A stretch of 64,000 nucleotides of DNA from Myxococcales bacterium. GTDB taxonomy: Bacteria > Myxococcota_A > Polyangia > Haliangiales > Haliangiaceae. The notes beneath the pieces were generated by a model that did no database searches, was not told where the DNA came from, and saw nothing but the letters and a program-made list of their open reading frames with translations. The stretch covers positions 4,849 through 68,848 of the forward strand of contig JADJJK010000061.1 of the NCBI GenBank assembly GCA_016706545.1, read 5' to 3'. Shown one piece after another: positions 17,869-27,536 of the stretch. Every line of letters begins with the position of its first letter. Position 1 is the first letter of the stretch. Position numbers and translations under genes: made by a program.

Positions 17869-20690
17869 GTGAAGCCGCTCTCTTCGTCGCGCGCGCGCCT
17901 GACGGCCGCCGTCCGAGCGGCGTCGCCGGCACCGGTGCTCCTGGCGAGCTGGCTCGTGGCGCTGATCTACGCCTTCCCCGGCCAGCTCTCCGAGCAGGCC
18001 GCCGGCGCGCTCGAAGAGGCGCGCGCCGGCGCGCCCAGCGACGCGGTGTCAGCCCCGATGGTGGCGCTGTGGCGGCTGACCGACGGCGTGATCGACGGGC
18101 CCGCCGGCCTGTGGGTGCTGCAGAGCCTGCTCGTGCTCGGCGGCCTGCACGCGGTGGCCTGCCGCCTGCTCGCGCCGCGCCCGGCGGCCTGGGTCGCAGC
18201 GGGCACGTTCCTCGCGCCGCCGGTGCTGGTCTCGACCGCCGTCCTTTCTCCGCACGCGCTGTCCGCCGGCTTGCTCTTGTGGGCCTGCGCGGCCCTGGCC
18301 GCGCCCCGCGCCGCGCCCGCCAGGCTCGCGTGGCTCGCGGCGCCCGCGAGGCTCGCCGGCCTCGCGAGGCTCGCCGCGCCCACGTGGCTCGCCGGCCTCG
18401 CGGCGATCGCCGCCGCCAACGCGATCAGCTCCTCTTCGGCGCTGATCGGCTGCCGCTGGTGCTCGGGCTGTTACCTGGGCTGCTACCCGGGCCGCCACCC
18501 GCGCCCGCCGATGGGCACCAGGTCGAACGCGCCCGGTGGCGCACGCCGTGGCTCGCTCGCGCGGTCGCGGGGCTCGCGTGGCTGGCGGCAGCGGCGCTGG
18601 GCCTCGGCGCCGCGGCGGCGCTCACCGCGACCCCCACCGAGCTGCCACGCAGCCGGCTCGACCTCGCCGACCTGACCGGCATCGCCGCGCGCGCGCAGCT
18701 CGCCGACGCCGCGCCCGCCCGGCGGTTCCTCGCGCAGCTACCGCCGGGCCACCGCGCCGACGATCTCGCGCCCGCCCAGCGGGCTGCCCTGCGCCAGCTC
18801 GCCAGCGACGCCCGACGACAGCATCAGGGCGCGTACCTCGGCCACCGGCTCAGCTTGACCGCCACCCTGCTGGTGGCGCCCGCCGCGGCGGGCCCCCCGC
18901 CGATCCTGCCGTCCGATCTCGCCGCGGCGCTGCAAGCGCGCTCGCGCCCGTCCACCGCCCAGCGCCTCCTGACCGCTGGCGCGCGCGCCCTGGCCGCGGT
19001 TCCGCCGCTCTTTGTCCCGGCCTTGTACCTGGCGCTCGCGCTCGCGCTCCTGCCCTGGGCGCGCCGTCACCGCCTGCGCCTGGCGCTCGTGACCAGCGCG
19101 CTCATCTCCCTCGTCGCCGCCGCGGGGCTCGCCGCCGAGGCGTCGTTTGGCCACGCGCTGTGGCTGGTGCTCGCCGCCACGCTCGGCGCCGCGCTGTGGC
19201 TGGCGCGGCGCTGCCCCGGCCCGCAGGTGGCCGCCGCGCCGCCGCCTGCCGCTGACGCGATCGCGCCGCCGGCCGCTGACGCGATCGCGCCGCCGCCGGC
19301 TGCTGACGCGATCTCGTCCGGCCAGCGGCTCGCGACGTGGGCGACGCCTCGTCGCGTCCTCCTCGCCGGCTGGTGCGTCTTTCTCCTGTACGCCTTCCCC
19401 GGCTACATGAGCTACGACTCCGTCTTCCAGCTCCTGGAGGCGCGCTCCGGCCGCTACAGCAACGGCCACCCACCGCTGATGGCCGCGCTGTGGGCCACCG
19501 TCGAGCTGTTCGTCTCGGGTCCCCTGGGGATGTTGCTGCTGCAGAGCGGCTGCTTCCTCGCCGGCACCTTCCTCATCGCGCAGCGCACCGTGTCGGCGCG
19601 CAGCGCAGCGCTGTGCGCGGTGGGGCTGCTCTGGTTCGCGCCCATCGGTAGCGTGCTCGCGGTCATCTGGAAAGACTCGCAGATGTGCGCCTTCCTGGTG
19701 CTGGGCACCGCGTTCCTGCTGTCGTCGCGAAGATCGGTGCGGATGGCCGGCCTGGGCGTCCTGGTCCTGGCCACCGGGATGCGCCACAACGCGCTGACCA
19801 TCACGTTGCCGCTGGTGACCCTGCTCTTTGTGTGGGATCCGGCGCACCGCGGCCTGCGCCGCTACGCGCTGGCGCTGGTCGCCTGGCTGGCCATCACCTT
19901 GACCGCGCGCACGGCGGCCAACGCGCTGACCAGCACCCGGCTTGACCTGTGGCACCAGTCGATCGCGCTCTTTGACCTCATCGGCACCCGGCACTTCTTG
20001 CCGCCGGCCTCGGACACCGAGCTGCAGCTCGCGCTCGCCGGCACCCCGCTGGCGGTGGAGTCGGGGCTGCAAGCGGCAGCGGCGATCGACGACCGCGCCG
20101 GGTTCTTCGACGGCATCTACCAGGCGCGCGCCCGCATGTTCCGCCCCACCCTCACCGAGTCCGAGCGCGCGGCGGTGACGAGCGCCTGGCAAGCGACCGT
20201 GCTCGGACACCCCGTCGCCTTCCTGCGCTATCGCGCGCGCGCGGCGCTGGAGATCCTGGAGCTGTCCGCGGCCCCGCCGCCCCGCATCTATCGCAGCTTC
20301 ACCGATCACCAGGACCCGGCGCGCAACGCCGAGCGCTTGCAGCACGACGCCTCCACCAGCGCCGTCCAGCGCTGGCTGCAGAAGCGGATGTCCTTCGTCT
20401 TCCGCCTGTCGGTGTCGCGGGTCTGGGCCGCGTGCTTTCTCACCCTGCTCCTCGTGCCGCTGTGCCTGCGGCATCGCGCCGCCCTGGCCATCCTGCTGTC
20501 GGGCCTCACCGGCGAGCTGGCGCTCATGCTGGTGTCGCCCGCGGCGGACTCGCGCTACTCCGTGTGGCTGGCGGTGGCCGCAGTCCTCGGGCTGTGCCTG
20601 CAGGTCGGGCGACACGCGGGCGGCAAGCCGGCGCTGCCTGGCAACGGCCTTGACGTCCCGCCGCCGACAGCGCCGGGCGCGGCGTCATGA
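17869..20690 (+). CDS. Membrane protein with two homologous halves, frameshifted near 18430
   Basis: Starts at ATG 17869 and ends at 20690. The first 190 codons are in one frame; near 18430 the coding pattern moves to the next frame (ALIG.. becomes ADRLPLVLGLLPGLL). The halves are internally homologous: LLASWLVALIYAFPG (about 24-38) matches LLAGWCVFLLYAFPG encoded near 19361, and PMVALWRLTDGVIDGPAGL matches PLMAALWATVELFVSGPLGM. About 14 hydrophobic segments are present. The C-terminal half is the better preserved and resembles large membrane glycosyltransferase-like proteins. The break lies just after a repetitive Leu/Ala tract, a likely place for a sequence error. Endonuclease V follows with a 4-base overlap. 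Function is unknown. Confidence 0.68.
18290..18420 (+). repeat. Degenerate repeats of a GCTCGCC/GGCTCGC-type unit
   Basis: Imperfect copies of a 12- to 15-base unit around GAGGCTCGCC encode a repetitive Leu-Ala-Arg string in the membrane protein, directly before its frameshift. Confidence 0.5.
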
Positions 20691-21187
20691 TCTGCTGCCT
20701 GGACGTGGACTATCGCCCGAGCGCCTGCGCCGCCGCCGCCGTGTCCTTCCGCGCCTTCTCCGACGCGGTGGCGGTCCACGAGACCACCTACCTGCACCCG
20801 GAACCTCCGGAGGACTACCAGCCTGGGCAGTTCTATCGCCGCGAGCTGCCACACCTGCTCGCGGTGCTGCAGCGCCTGCCCGCGCCGCCGGAGCTGCTGG
20901 TGATCGACGGCTTCGTCTGGCTCGAGCAAGACACGCCCGGCCTCGGCGCCCACCTCCACCTCGCGCTGGGCGGCGCCACCCCGGTCGTCGGCGTGGCCAA
21001 GCGTCCGTATCGCAAGGCCACCTCCGCGACCGCGATCCTGCGCGGCCAGAGCCGGGCGCCGCTGTGGGTCTCCGCCGTCGGCTACGAGGTGTCCCTGGCC
21101 GCTGCCGCGGTGGCGGCGATGCATGGCGAGCACCGCATCCCCACGCTCTTGCAGCGGGTGGACAGGCTGGCCCGCGACGCGCGGTAG
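20687..21187 (+). CDS. nfi: Endonuclease V-like nuclease, short form
   Basis: 166 aa; its ATG overlaps the upstream stop (ATGA). The conserved Endo V active-site pattern is present: Asp6 in CLDVDYR, Glu53 in YQPGQFYRRELP (44-55), Asp74 in LVIDGFVW, then GLGAHL (85-90) and the Lys in VGVAKRPY (Lys105). Endo V cleaves near deaminated adenine (inosine) in DNA or RNA. Typical bacterial proteins are about 220 aa; this one lacks the N-terminal extension and begins right at the first catalytic strand. The coupling to a membrane protein of unknown role is unexpected for a repair enzyme. Confidence 0.85.
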   Translation: MICCLDVDYRPSACAAAAVSFRAFSDAVAVHETTYLHPEPPEDYQPGQFYRRELPHLLAVLQRLPAPPELLVIDGFVWLEQDTPGLGAHLHLALGGATPVVGVAKRPYRKATSATAILRGQSRAPLWVSAVGYEVSLAAAAVAAMHGEHRIPTLLQRVDRLARDAR

Positions 21188-21212
21188 CCTGCCGCGCCGG
21201 AGCCGGCGCCGG

Positions 21213-22238
21213 TCACTCGAACAGGACGTCCTCCAGCGCGCGGCGCGGCGTCGGTGGCACGTCGGAAGGCCCGTAGCCCCAGCGCAAGATGAGCTGCGGG
21301 AAGCCGCCGCGTCCGGAGGCCGCCGCCACGCGCGGCCGCAGCTCCTGCTCCTCGATGGCCTGGTTCAGGTACGACGTCGCCACCCCGAGGTGGGTCGCGG
21401 TCAAGAACGCATCCTGCATCGCCTCGCCAGCGATGAGCCAGGAGAGCGGCGTGTCCTCGTCCGTCCCCAGCACGGTCAGCATCGGCGAGTGGGTCACCAG
21501 CTCGTGCTCGCGCGCGGCCACGCCGGCGCCGATGTCGAAGCGCCGCAGGATCATGGTGCCGGCCAGCGGCAGCGCGCTGGGCAGATCCTTCTTGGCCATC
21601 GGGATCCCGTCGCGGCGGCGCGAACCTCGCGGCGCGAGCCACTGCGCGAACTCCTCGCGGAACGAAGGATCTCCAAGCTGCTGCGCATCGGCGCGCGCCA
21701 CGATGTCTGCGATCTCGCGCTTGCTCCCTTGCTCGAGCTCCACCATCCAGCAGCCCGGGCGGTTGGAGATCTCCAAGATCTGGCTGGCCACCGGGTCAGG
21801 CAGCGCGCGCTCCTCGTACTTGCCGCGGTTGGTGCGCCGACGGATGATCGCGTCGCACAGCGAGCGATCCTGGGGCGTGGTGTCATGCGGTGGCCCAAGG
21901 TGGAGCGTGGCCAGGTGATCTGGCCGCTTGGGGGTGGGGAGGTAGAGGACCTGGTCGCTGTTGCCAAAGCGCCGCATGGCGATGCGCAGATTGGCCAGCG
22001 CGCCTCCGCAGCTCATGAAGAGCTGGCGCCGATCAGGATCGATCCGATCCAGCATGCGGGACGGGTCGCTCCACAGCTCGACCGAGTGATCGGTGACGCG
22101 AAACTTCCAGGGCTGGCTGTTGTGCGTGCTCGGCGCCAGGATGGCATAGCGCACCAGGAACCGGAGCTGCTCGACCACGCCGCGCTGCGGGCGTTCTCCC
22201 TCTCGCAAGGTCCAGGCTTCCACCAGCTCGGAGCTCAC
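21213..22238 (-). CDS. Nitroreductase-superfamily (Acg-like) FMN oxidoreductase
   Basis: 341 aa from a GTG at 22238 that has GAGG seven bases upstream; a TTG at 22283 is also possible. The N-terminus has the FMN-binding pattern of the family, YAILAPSTHNSQPWKF. IIRRRTNRGKYEERALP is the R-R-S/T-R/N signature of long nitroreductases annotated as Acg-like. ATHLGVATSYLNQ and LILRWGYGP near the end fit the flavin-pocket strands. Members of this long form may act as flavin storage or reductase proteins; the substrate is unknown. The gene is convergent with endonuclease V. Confidence 0.85.
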   Translation of the reverse strand: MSSELVEAWTLREGERPQRGVVEQLRFLVRYAILAPSTHNSQPWKFRVTDHSVELWSDPSRMLDRIDPDRRQLFMSCGGALANLRIAMRRFGNSDQVLYLPTPKRPDHLATLHLGPPHDTTPQDRSLCDAIIRRRTNRGKYEERALPDPVASQILEISNRPGCWMVELEQGSKREIADIVARADAQQLGDPSFREEFAQWLAPRGSRRRDGIPMAKKDLPSALPLAGTMILRRFDIGAGVAAREHELVTHSPMLTVLGTDEDTPLSWLIAGEAMQDAFLTATHLGVATSYLNQAIEEQELRPRVAAASGRGGFPQLILRWGYGPSDVPPTPRRALEDVLFE

Positions 22239-22712
22239 GAGCGACCTCGCGCCACGCACAGGCCCTGGCCCATTGCCGGGCAAAGCGCCACCGCGCCGGT
22301 CACTCGGAGGCGCAAGGCCCTCCCCACCATGGGGCCCCCAGACACCACCCGGCCACCCTGCGCCCGGCGTGCGACCTTACGCAAATGCTGCGCTGACGCC
22401 AGGGACCGCTGAAAAAGCTGCGTATGCCTGGCATGCTTTCCCGGCCTCGCAGATCTGCGCTGTTCCGTGGAGGAGCCCCGCCCGACGGGCCAGCTCGACC
22501 CGCTGGCCGGATCACCAGCGGGCCCATCGGCCGGCCTGGGTACACAACGGGAGATCCGCGACAGCACTGCGTCCATCCGTGGTAGCGAAGCAACTCGCGT
22601 ACCAGCGACGAAGGCCGCGCGGCGACCGCGACGGAGGCCGCGCGCCGTGTCAGGCACCGCCGTTTCCTCGAGAAGAGCCGCGTAGATAGCTGTCAGCGCC
22701 GCGCGCCGTCAG
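22239..22712. other. Non-coding gap upstream of the nitroreductase
   Basis: About 470 bases. Frames on both strands are Arg/Pro-rich and lack starts with ribosome sites. No repeat or RNA was recognised. Confidence 0.4.
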
Positions 22713-23903
22713 CTACCAGGTCTCGTTCTCGTGACAGGCCAGGTTGCTACACCGGCGAGTGTTGGGGTTGTACGTGCCGGCGCCCATCTTCACTTCGTGC
22801 AAGCCATTGACGTGCAGCGCGGCGTTGATGATCGTCCGCCCGGCGTTGATCACATCCGCGTGGCATCCGGAGCACTGGATGTTCTCGCGCAGGTGGCGGC
22901 GGTGATCGCCTGACATCCCGGTGCCGTCCATCGTGTGACACGAGGTGCAGGCCAGCTTGCCCGGCGTGATCCACGATGCGGAGGACGTGCTGACGCGGCC
23001 GTTGCCGTGACAGTACATGTTCCCGCAGGTGGAGGCCTGACGGTTGTAGGTGGCCACGGAGTTGAGCGTGTCGAACTTGAGCTCCGCCATGTTGTCACCG
23101 TCGATGTGCCCGGGCGCATCGGCGGTCAGCGGCACCGTGTGGCAGCTCGTGCAGGCGATGGTGCGTCGCCACGCCGAGGTCGTGAGGTGGGCCTGGTGCG
23201 CGCCCACGCCCGCAGCGGTCGCCGCGGTATCTCCGCTGAGATCCTTGGGCGGCGCCGAGCTCGTCGCGGAGCCGTGGCAAGACGTGCAGCCCCCGGTGGC
23301 GCCGCCGCCCACCACGTCGACCTTGCCGTCGATGTGACTGGCCGGATCGCGGAAGGTCAGCGAGGCCTCCTCCATCGTCGGATGGCACGTCGCGCAGTTA
23401 TTGCCGGTGGGGTGCGGCGGCGGCGGCGGCGCGCCATGGCAGCTCCCGCACGTCGACTGGGTGCCATCCACCGTGGTCCACACCGGGTTCGGCTTGGTGC
23501 CGCCCAGGGCCGCGCGGCCGTGGCACGCGTTGGTGCAGGAGGTGCCGTTCCACATCGCGCCGGCGCCCGCGATGGTGCCGAAGGTCAGCTCTGCTTTGCC
23601 GTCGCCATCCATGTGGCCCGGCGAGTTCACCTCGGCGGGGACCGCGTGGCAATCGCTACACACGAGCTGCCGGTGCCAGGTCGCGGCCACCCCGACGTGA
23701 GCGCGATGCGCGCCGACCGCGGTGGCGGTCGTCTCCATCGTGCCGTTGGTGCTGCGAGGCGGCGCGTTGCTATCGCCATCGCCGTGGCAGCTCATTGAGC
23801 AGCCCGCCTGCGGATCGGCGTTCGGCGGCGGTTCGTTTTCGGAATCCTCGCTGAAGCAACCAGCACCAGCGAGCAGGCCAAGGACAATCAACATCCAGCG
23901 CAT
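22713..23903 (-). CDS. Multihaem c-type cytochrome lipoprotein with CX2CH, CX3CH and CX4CH motifs (11 candidates)
   Basis: 396 aa from ATG 23903 (MRWMLIV), lipobox AGAGC (Cys16). Candidate haem motifs in order: CSMSCH, CSDCH, CTNACH, CGSCH, CATCH, CTSCH, CTSCH, CGNMYCH, CTSCH, CSGCH, CSNLACH. CGNMYCH and CSNLACH are the CX4CH type found in the Geobacter-like CxxxxCH/CxxCH cytochromes; CSMSCH and CTNACH are CX3CH. Repeats of HxxGK(V/A)xL (HMDGDGKAEL, HIDGKVDV, HIDGDNMAEL) separate haem groups, as in that family. It is probably an outer-membrane or periplasmic electron conduit. It stands alone, flanked by long non-coding gaps. Confidence 0.87.
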   Translation of the reverse strand: MRWMLIVLGLLAGAGCFSEDSENEPPPNADPQAGCSMSCHGDGDSNAPPRSTNGTMETTATAVGAHRAHVGVAATWHRQLVCSDCHAVPAEVNSPGHMDGDGKAELTFGTIAGAGAMWNGTSCTNACHGRAALGGTKPNPVWTTVDGTQSTCGSCHGAPPPPPHPTGNNCATCHPTMEEASLTFRDPASHIDGKVDVVGGGATGGCTSCHGSATSSAPPKDLSGDTAATAAGVGAHQAHLTTSAWRRTIACTSCHTVPLTADAPGHIDGDNMAELKFDTLNSVATYNRQASTCGNMYCHGNGRVSTSSASWITPGKLACTSCHTMDGTGMSGDHRRHLRENIQCSGCHADVINAGRTIINAALHVNGLHEVKMGAGTYNPNTRRCSNLACHENETW

Positions 23904-24464
23904 GTGCAGGAACGTATCGAACCCGTTTCCATCCGTGTTGCGCAATCTTGGTACAAACTCTGCCCGAGACCCTCGAGCTGGCTCATTCCGCGGTGGGCCG
24001 AGCTTTTCCCCGCCATCCCAAGGCGCCGATCTACCGCCCACGACGGACCAGCGCGCGGCCACTCACCTGGCCGTCGGCCGGGGATCTGGTCGACGTCTGC
24101 TCAAGAACTGCTCATGATCTGGTCGAGCTCTGGTAGCCAAAGGTGCGGTACTCGCCGCAGCTCACCCCAGCATTCTCAACAAGCTGCATGCGCTGCTGCA
24201 TCTCTTGGCGATGCAAAGGTCTGCTCAATGACGACTTTTCTCGGCGACGCCAAGACAGCAGTTCACCAAGCGCCAGGCGGCCCGAGACGACGACCCAAGC
24301 TGGCAGCGGCGAGCCGCCGCGAACCAGGCTGACAATTGTTGACCGATGGGCATTTGTTCGGTTTTCACGAACTATTTCCTCAAGACATCGGAATAGCCGT
24401 TCCAAGCGCCACCTGCGGCCCCCTGTCAGCGCCCGCGCGGGTTGCCTTGGTTCATAGTACGTCC
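23904..24464. other. 560-base gap, G+C-poorer than the surroundings
   Basis: The stretch 24110-24360 is visibly lower in G+C than the genes around it. Frames on both strands (about 100 codons each) match no family. It may be a degraded insertion or a long regulatory region between two divergent genes. Confidence 0.4.
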
Positions 24465-24800
24465 ATGTCCCTTGACCAGCTCGCCGCCCGCAAGATCACG
24501 GCTCGGCCAACCCGCTTGCCGCCCGAAGAACTGGCGGCGCTGCGTGAGCTGCTGCCAGTGACCTGGCAGCTCGACGGAGACTCCCTGCAGCGTCGGATCA
24601 CCACGCCCGACTACGCGACGGGCATCGCGCTGGTGGTGGCCATTGGTCGGCTGGCCGAAGAGCTCCAGCACCACCCAGAGCTACACCTGCGATGGGGAGC
24701 GATCGACGTCCAGCTCTGGACGCACGACGTCCAGGGCCTCTCGGAGCTCGACTTCGTGCTCGCCGCCCGCATCGAGCAGTGCATCCGCGCGGCTGGCTAG
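24465..24800 (+). CDS. phhB: Pterin-4a-carbinolamine dehydratase
   Basis: 111 aa, full length for the family, from ATG 24465. The active-site pattern is intact: LQHHPEL (His69, His70, Pro71) followed by the third His in LWTHDVQGLSELDF (His87). The enzyme dehydrates 4a-hydroxytetrahydrobiopterin, recycling the cofactor of phenylalanine hydroxylase, and some members also act as transcription co-factors. No hydroxylase gene is nearby. An upstream ATG exists, but the family start fits here. Confidence 0.9.
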   Translation: MSLDQLAARKITARPTRLPPEELAALRELLPVTWQLDGDSLQRRITTPDYATGIALVVAIGRLAEELQHHPELHLRWGAIDVQLWTHDVQGLSELDFVLAARIEQCIRAAG

Positions 24801-24933
24801 CACTCCTGCATCAGTGCAACGTCGAGCGAGACCAAGCGGCGGGAGGCAGATCGCGGCGCACGCCCGGAGCGCAGCGACGAGGGTGGTGGTTCCACACGAG
24901 GAGCGAGCACCGGACGTACGTCGCGAGCGCCCT

Positions 24934-26244
24934 CTAATGAACGTTGCGTGACGAGCCGGAGGGCTCCGACGATGCGTTGACCACGGGGATCGCCATGGCC
25001 TCTTCGCCCGCGGGCAAAGACATCGCCTCGCGCACCAGCGGATCGAGCTGCGCCCACTCGATGAGGAAGGCGTCGTGGCCGTGCATGCTGTTGATCTCCC
25101 GGTACTGGGCGTAGACGCCGTGATCGGCGAGCCGCTCCGAGACCCGAAAGCTCTCGGCAGGATCGTAGAGGCGGTCGGTGTCGATGCCGACCGCCAGCGT
25201 GCTCGCGCGGATGCGCGATAGCCCCCAGCCGATGGTCTTCATGCCGAACGCTTCGCCGTGCCGCCAACGCTCGCACGCCGCCGGCTGCGGCGGGGAGCGA
25301 GATAGATCGTGGTGATCCATGGCGCCGATGAGCGCGAGGTAAGACCGGCCATCGAAGCGCGCCGCGAGCTTTCGGCCCTGGTGCTCGAGGTAGGTCTGGA
25401 CCTTGTAGGCGCCCTGCGGATGCCAGCCGCCGCCGTGCTGCTGGCGCCCCTGCGTACTCTCCAGGCTACGCTCCGCGCGATAGGTCACCATCGCGATCTG
25501 CCGCGCCAGCGACAGACCATCGGAGACGTCCTCAGGAAACCGCGGATCCGAGAGCACCGCGTGCCGCGCCACGTGGTTCCACGCGATGAGCCAAGGGGAA
25601 GCCGCGTCGGTGGCGGCGATGGGCATGATGCGCTCGAACCGGTTGGGGTCGAGCGCAGCCAGCGCCAGGGTCACCATACCGCCGAGCGAGCCCCCCAGCG
25701 CCAAGTGGACGCGGAGGACGCCCAGCGCGTCGAGCGCCAGCAAGATCGAGCGCGCTTGATCCCAGGTCGTCACCGTGGCGGGAAGATCGCTGCCCTGCGG
25801 GCCTTCCAGGTCGGAGTCTGATGTAGGGAAGCCGGCGTCGGCCGGGCCGCTCGTGCCATAGCAAGAGCCGAGCAGGTTCAGACAGAGCACCCGAACGCGC
25901 CGCGGATCGATCGGGCGATCAGGCCCGATGATCGGCGCCCACCACTCGCTGGCGCGGCAGTCTCCCGTCAGCGCATGGACCACCAGCACCGTGGGGATCC
26001 GTGGATCCAGCCCGCGTCCGCTGCGCCGCAGCGGAGAATGAAAATGTCGGAGCATCGGCCGGTCCAGGTTGCGCCGCACGACCTGCCACGGCGTCACCTC
26101 GACCGGGTTCGCCCGCGAAGAGATGACCTCTGCGTCACCGTCCGGTCCCCAGATCCAACCCCTCACCATGTGATGACGCAGCGAAGCTCCGCCTTCGAGG
26201 CGAAAAGTCGGGAGCGTGAGGTCGAAGTCAATGGGTCCAGACAT
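24934..26244 (-). CDS. metX: Homoserine O-acetyltransferase
   Basis: 436 aa, alpha/beta hydrolase. It begins 11 bases after the metY stop, with AAGGCGG upstream. Signatures: VLVVHALTGD (oxyanion region, 87-95), the NLLGSCYGTSGP block, nucleophile Ser186 in ALGGSLGGM, the acid in AVGIDTDRLY and the catalytic His in SMHGHDAFLIE. The GSCYGTSGP and GGSLGGM blocks separate it from plain esterases. It makes O-acetyl-homoserine, the substrate of the MetY encoded upstream. The C-terminus carries about 40 extra residues of low conservation. Its base composition is close to the genome average, unlike metY. Confidence 0.93.
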   Translation of the reverse strand: MSGPIDFDLTLPTFRLEGGASLRHHMVRGWIWGPDGDAEVISSRANPVEVTPWQVVRRNLDRPMLRHFHSPLRRSGRGLDPRIPTVLVVHALTGDCRASEWWAPIIGPDRPIDPRRVRVLCLNLLGSCYGTSGPADAGFPTSDSDLEGPQGSDLPATVTTWDQARSILLALDALGVLRVHLALGGSLGGMVTLALAALDPNRFERIMPIAATDAASPWLIAWNHVARHAVLSDPRFPEDVSDGLSLARQIAMVTYRAERSLESTQGRQQHGGGWHPQGAYKVQTYLEHQGRKLAARFDGRSYLALIGAMDHHDLSRSPPQPAACERWRHGEAFGMKTIGWGLSRIRASTLAVGIDTDRLYDPAESFRVSERLADHGVYAQYREINSMHGHDAFLIEWAQLDPLVREAMSLPAGEEAMAIPVVNASSEPSGSSRNVH

Positions 26245-26255
26245 CAGACACCGCC

Positions 26256-27536
26256 TTATAAAGAGTGAAGCGCTCGGTCAAGGTCCGCGACGATGTCGTC
26301 GACGTGCTCAATCCCTACAGACAGTCGAACGAGATCTTCCGTTACACCTGTGGTCTGTCTTTCGGCCTCGGTGAGCTGCTGATGAGTGGTCGATGCAGGG
26401 TGAATGATCAACGACCGCGTATCGCCAAGGTTCGCCAGCAGAGACCACAGCTTGACATTATTAATCAAAGATCGCCCAGCAGAAAATCCGCCTTTGACAC
26501 CAAAAGTGACTAGGCCGCCAAATCCACCGCGCAGATACCGCTTGGCCGACGCATGCCCCGGATCTTCCTCGAGACCAGGGTAGCGGACCCAGGAGACCTT
26601 TGAGTGCTGCTGAAGAAACCGTGCGACAGCTAGCGCATTCTGCGAATGACGCTCCATACGCAGGGCGAGGGTCTCAAGGCCAGTGATGAACGCATGCGCG
26701 TTGAACGGCGACAGCGCAGCACCTACATCGCGGAGAGTCTCTACTCTCGCCTTGAGAATGAAGGATAGATTGCCAAAAGTATCGAACAGCTTCATGCCGT
26801 GATAGCCGGGGTTGGGCTCGGTGAACTCGGGGAACTTTCCGTTGTTCCAGGGAAAGGTGCCCGCATCGACGATGACTCCGCCAACCGCGGTGCCATGGCC
26901 GCCGATGTACTTGGTCGCCGAATGCACGACAATGTGCGCACCGTGCTGGATCGGGTTGAGCATGGCCGGCGTCGCGGCGGTGTTGTCCACTATCAGCGGA
27001 ATTCCCGCACGATTTGCGATCGCAGCCAGGCCGATCAGATCGGGCACAATGAGCTGCGGATTGGGCAGGCTCTCCACGAAGATCGCCTTGGTCTTGGGAC
27101 CAATGGCGGCCTGCACGTCTGCCAGGTTACCGATATCAACGAACTTGGTGTTAATCCCAAGCCGCGGCAGTGTGACCTTGAACAGGTTGTATGTCCCACC
27201 ATAGAGGCTAGATGCCGACACCATCTCGTCACCGGCTCGCAAGATGGTGATGAGCGCCAGGGTCTGGGCAGCCTGCCCCGAGGCTGCCGCGAGCGCCGCC
27301 ACCCCGCCCTCGAGCGCGGCGATCCGCTTCTCGAAGACGTCGTTGGTGGGGTTCATGATGCGCGTGTAGATGTTTCCGAACTCCTTGAGCGCAAACAACG
27401 ACGCTGCATGATCCGCATCCCGGAACTGGTAACTTGTGGTTTGATAGATTGGAACAGCGCGCGACCCCGTCGTCGGATCCGGAGTGTAGCCAGCATGCAA
27501 AGCGAGGGTCTCAAAACGATGCGGAGGTGTCGTCAT
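26256..27536 (-). CDS. metY: O-acetylhomoserine aminocarboxypropyltransferase (O-acetylhomoserine sulfhydrylase)
   Basis: 426 aa, PLP enzyme of the Cys/Met metabolism family. Landmarks: LALHAGYTPDPTTGSRAVPI (11-30), IYTRIMNPTNDVFEKRIAALEGG (56-78), the Asp of VDNTAATP, and the PLP Lys209 in HSATKYIGGHG. The length is typical of MetY and longer than MetB. It uses sulfide to make homocysteine from O-acetyl-homoserine. The ribosome site AAGGA lies 7 bases before ATG 27536. Codon use is much less G+C-rich than in the neighbours (roughly 55-58% against 70%), which points to acquisition by transfer. It is first in an operon with metX and has its own regulated promoter (see 27667-27741). Confidence 0.95.
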   Translation of the reverse strand: MTTPPHRFETLALHAGYTPDPTTGSRAVPIYQTTSYQFRDADHAASLFALKEFGNIYTRIMNPTNDVFEKRIAALEGGVAALAAASGQAAQTLALITILRAGDEMVSASSLYGGTYNLFKVTLPRLGINTKFVDIGNLADVQAAIGPKTKAIFVESLPNPQLIVPDLIGLAAIANRAGIPLIVDNTAATPAMLNPIQHGAHIVVHSATKYIGGHGTAVGGVIVDAGTFPWNNGKFPEFTEPNPGYHGMKLFDTFGNLSFILKARVETLRDVGAALSPFNAHAFITGLETLALRMERHSQNALAVARFLQQHSKVSWVRYPGLEEDPGHASAKRYLRGGFGGLVTFGVKGGFSAGRSLINNVKLWSLLANLGDTRSLIIHPASTTHQQLTEAERQTTGVTEDLVRLSVGIEHVDDIVADLDRALHSL

